A DNA stretch of 5,787 nucleotides from an uncultured Clostridia bacterium (GTDB lineage Bacteria; Bacillota; Clostridia; Christensenellales; UBA1242). The position numbers were made by a program, and so were the translations under genes. Location of the stretch: positions 1 to 5,787 of the forward strand of contig CANQCE010000060.1 of the NCBI GenBank assembly GCA_947589655.1. The letters run 5' to 3'. Within the stretch, counting starts at the first letter, position 1; each line of letters starts with the position of its first letter. The notes beneath the pieces are model-generated. The model did not search any database. It was given only the letters and a program-made list of their open reading frames with translations, and was not told the origin of the DNA. Of this stretch, positions 4,977 to 5,787 are shown one piece after another.

Positions 4977-5787
4977 AAATAAAATATTCGCCAGGTGCAC
5001 CCTTTTCAACAAATTGAAGACCAGTGATTTGCTTGCTGTCATCCATTTCAGAGTCCCAGGAGTGGTCGTTCATGCCAAAATCAAATGAAGAAGGAAAACG
5101 CATTATTCCATCATAGAAGAAATAGACGTCGTAACATTCAGCTGTTTCAGGGTGGTCATATTCTGGGTAATATACAACATAAGATGTCTTTACATAAACT
5201 TTCACACCATTGTCATCACCGAGCTGGGTCCAACGTTGTTCGTGTAGAACTTTTTCGGAATATTTGCTTATTTCTTCTGTTTTATCAAATGTTACATCCC
5301 ATGTGAATCGATAGTCATACCAAAATGAAAACTTTTGTTCAAAATATGGCAAAAGTTCACCATAACCTTCAGCCACATTTACAGGTGGTGGAGTGGAACT
5401 GTCCAATTCAAAAGTGAAACTGCCCTCTGCAGATGCATCTTTGGTTGGGTCGGCAAGGCTAATGCGCACGCCAATTTCAATAACCGATTCGCTGGAACCT
5501 GAAGCGGTGAGATATGCTTCGTGATATATATCAGAATTGAAATCGTCTGCAGGTTTCTCAGAGGTTCCGTTCCAATATTTTTCTGAATAGGTCACGGACA
5601 GGTTGGAATCCTCAGTTATGCCAGTTAGGTTGAGTGTTACGCCAAATGGGTTTTCACCAGTGTTTTTAATTTGGTAGTGCAGTTCCAAATAATCTTTTGC
5701 ACCAAGTTCAACCTCTGGGGGATTGGTAAAAGTTCCTTCGGCAGTTTTATCTCCTTTGTTAAATACAATTTTTTCGCCCATAGATTG
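4975..5787 (-). CDS. Probable extracytoplasmic beta-rich protein, 5' end missing
   Basis: I do not recognise the family. The frame is open to the right edge (270 codons visible); the first in-frame ATG at 5781 has only 6 nt before it, no visible ribosome-binding site and no signal peptide after it, so the true N-terminus probably lies outside the window. Counting from that Met, residues about 1-127 look like a beta-sandwich (strands such as YLELHYQIKNTG and SVIEIGVRISLA), with a pattern reminiscent of Ig-like or secreted structural proteins. A short proline linker TPPPVN (130-135) follows, then a second region (about 138-268) very rich in Tyr, Phe and Trp (for example FSFWYDYRFTW and YVVYYPEYDH). 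No membrane segment or catalytic motif is visible, and only one cysteine. The linker and composition suggest a secreted or surface-anchored protein, an inference that depends on a signal sequence upstream. It converges on engB and shares its terminator. Confidence 0.8.
   Translation of the reverse strand, partial: QSMGEKIVFNKGDKTAEGTFTNPPEVELGAKDYLELHYQIKNTGENPFGVTLNLTGITEDSNLSVTYSEKYWNGTSEKPADDFNSDIYHEAYLTASGSSESVIEIGVRISLADPTKDASAEGSFTFELDSSTPPPVNVAEGYGELLPYFEQKFSFWYDYRFTWDVTFDKTEEISKYSEKVLHEQRWTQLGDDNGVKVYVKTSYVVYYPEYDHPETAECYDVYFFYDGIMRFPSSFDFGMNDHSWDSEMDDSKQITGLQFVEKGAPGEYFI

Overview
The window is AT-rich DNA from a bacterium that uses the standard code: TGA ends the acyltransferase gene and tryptophan is TGG. 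Strong Shine-Dalgarno sites (GGAGG, GAGGTG), sigma70/sigmaA-type promoters, U-tract terminators and a short basic lipoprotein signal peptide ending in LTAC all suggest a low-GC Firmicute, probably an uncultured clostridial relative. That placement is inference, because no rRNA or other phylogenetic marker is present beyond two housekeeping proteins.

Layout. Positions 1-982 (minus) hold the first 327 codons of glmM, phosphoglucosamine mutase. A 116-bp divergent promoter region separates it from a plus-strand pair: a PlsC-like acyltransferase (1099-1959) and, 42 bp later, a seven-helix hemolysin III/PAQR protein, TrhA (2002-2694). A bidirectional terminator (2701-2735) separates these from a convergent minus-strand gene for a 431-residue lipoprotein of unknown function (2761-4056). 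A 298-bp divergent intergenic region follows. It carries the lipoprotein promoter, a DnaA-box match and a promoter pointing at engB (4355-4936, ribosome-assembly GTPase). A second bidirectional terminator (4945-4976) is shared with a convergent, 5'-truncated gene for a probable extracytoplasmic beta-rich protein (4975 to the right edge).

The genes do not form one pathway. glmM (cell-wall precursor), the acyltransferase (phospholipid) and TrhA (membrane homeostasis) share an envelope theme, and engB is core ribosome biogenesis. The two minus-strand proteins of unknown function look like variable surface components set among conserved genes.

The most interesting signal is regulatory. The lipoprotein gene has perfect consensus -35 (TTGACA) and -10 (TATAAT) boxes whose 16-bp spacer contains an uninterrupted run of nine C. 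This is the architecture of a slipped-strand, phase-variable promoter. Its leader also contains a hairpin, a 13-codon upstream ORF that embeds the Shine-Dalgarno and ends 5 nt before the start codon, and a 13-nt segment exactly complementary to the 3' UTR. Separately, all three plus-strand genes share the octamer ATATATAA just upstream of their start codons. In engB the predicted transcription start falls on the A of the ATG, which suggests a leaderless mRNA.
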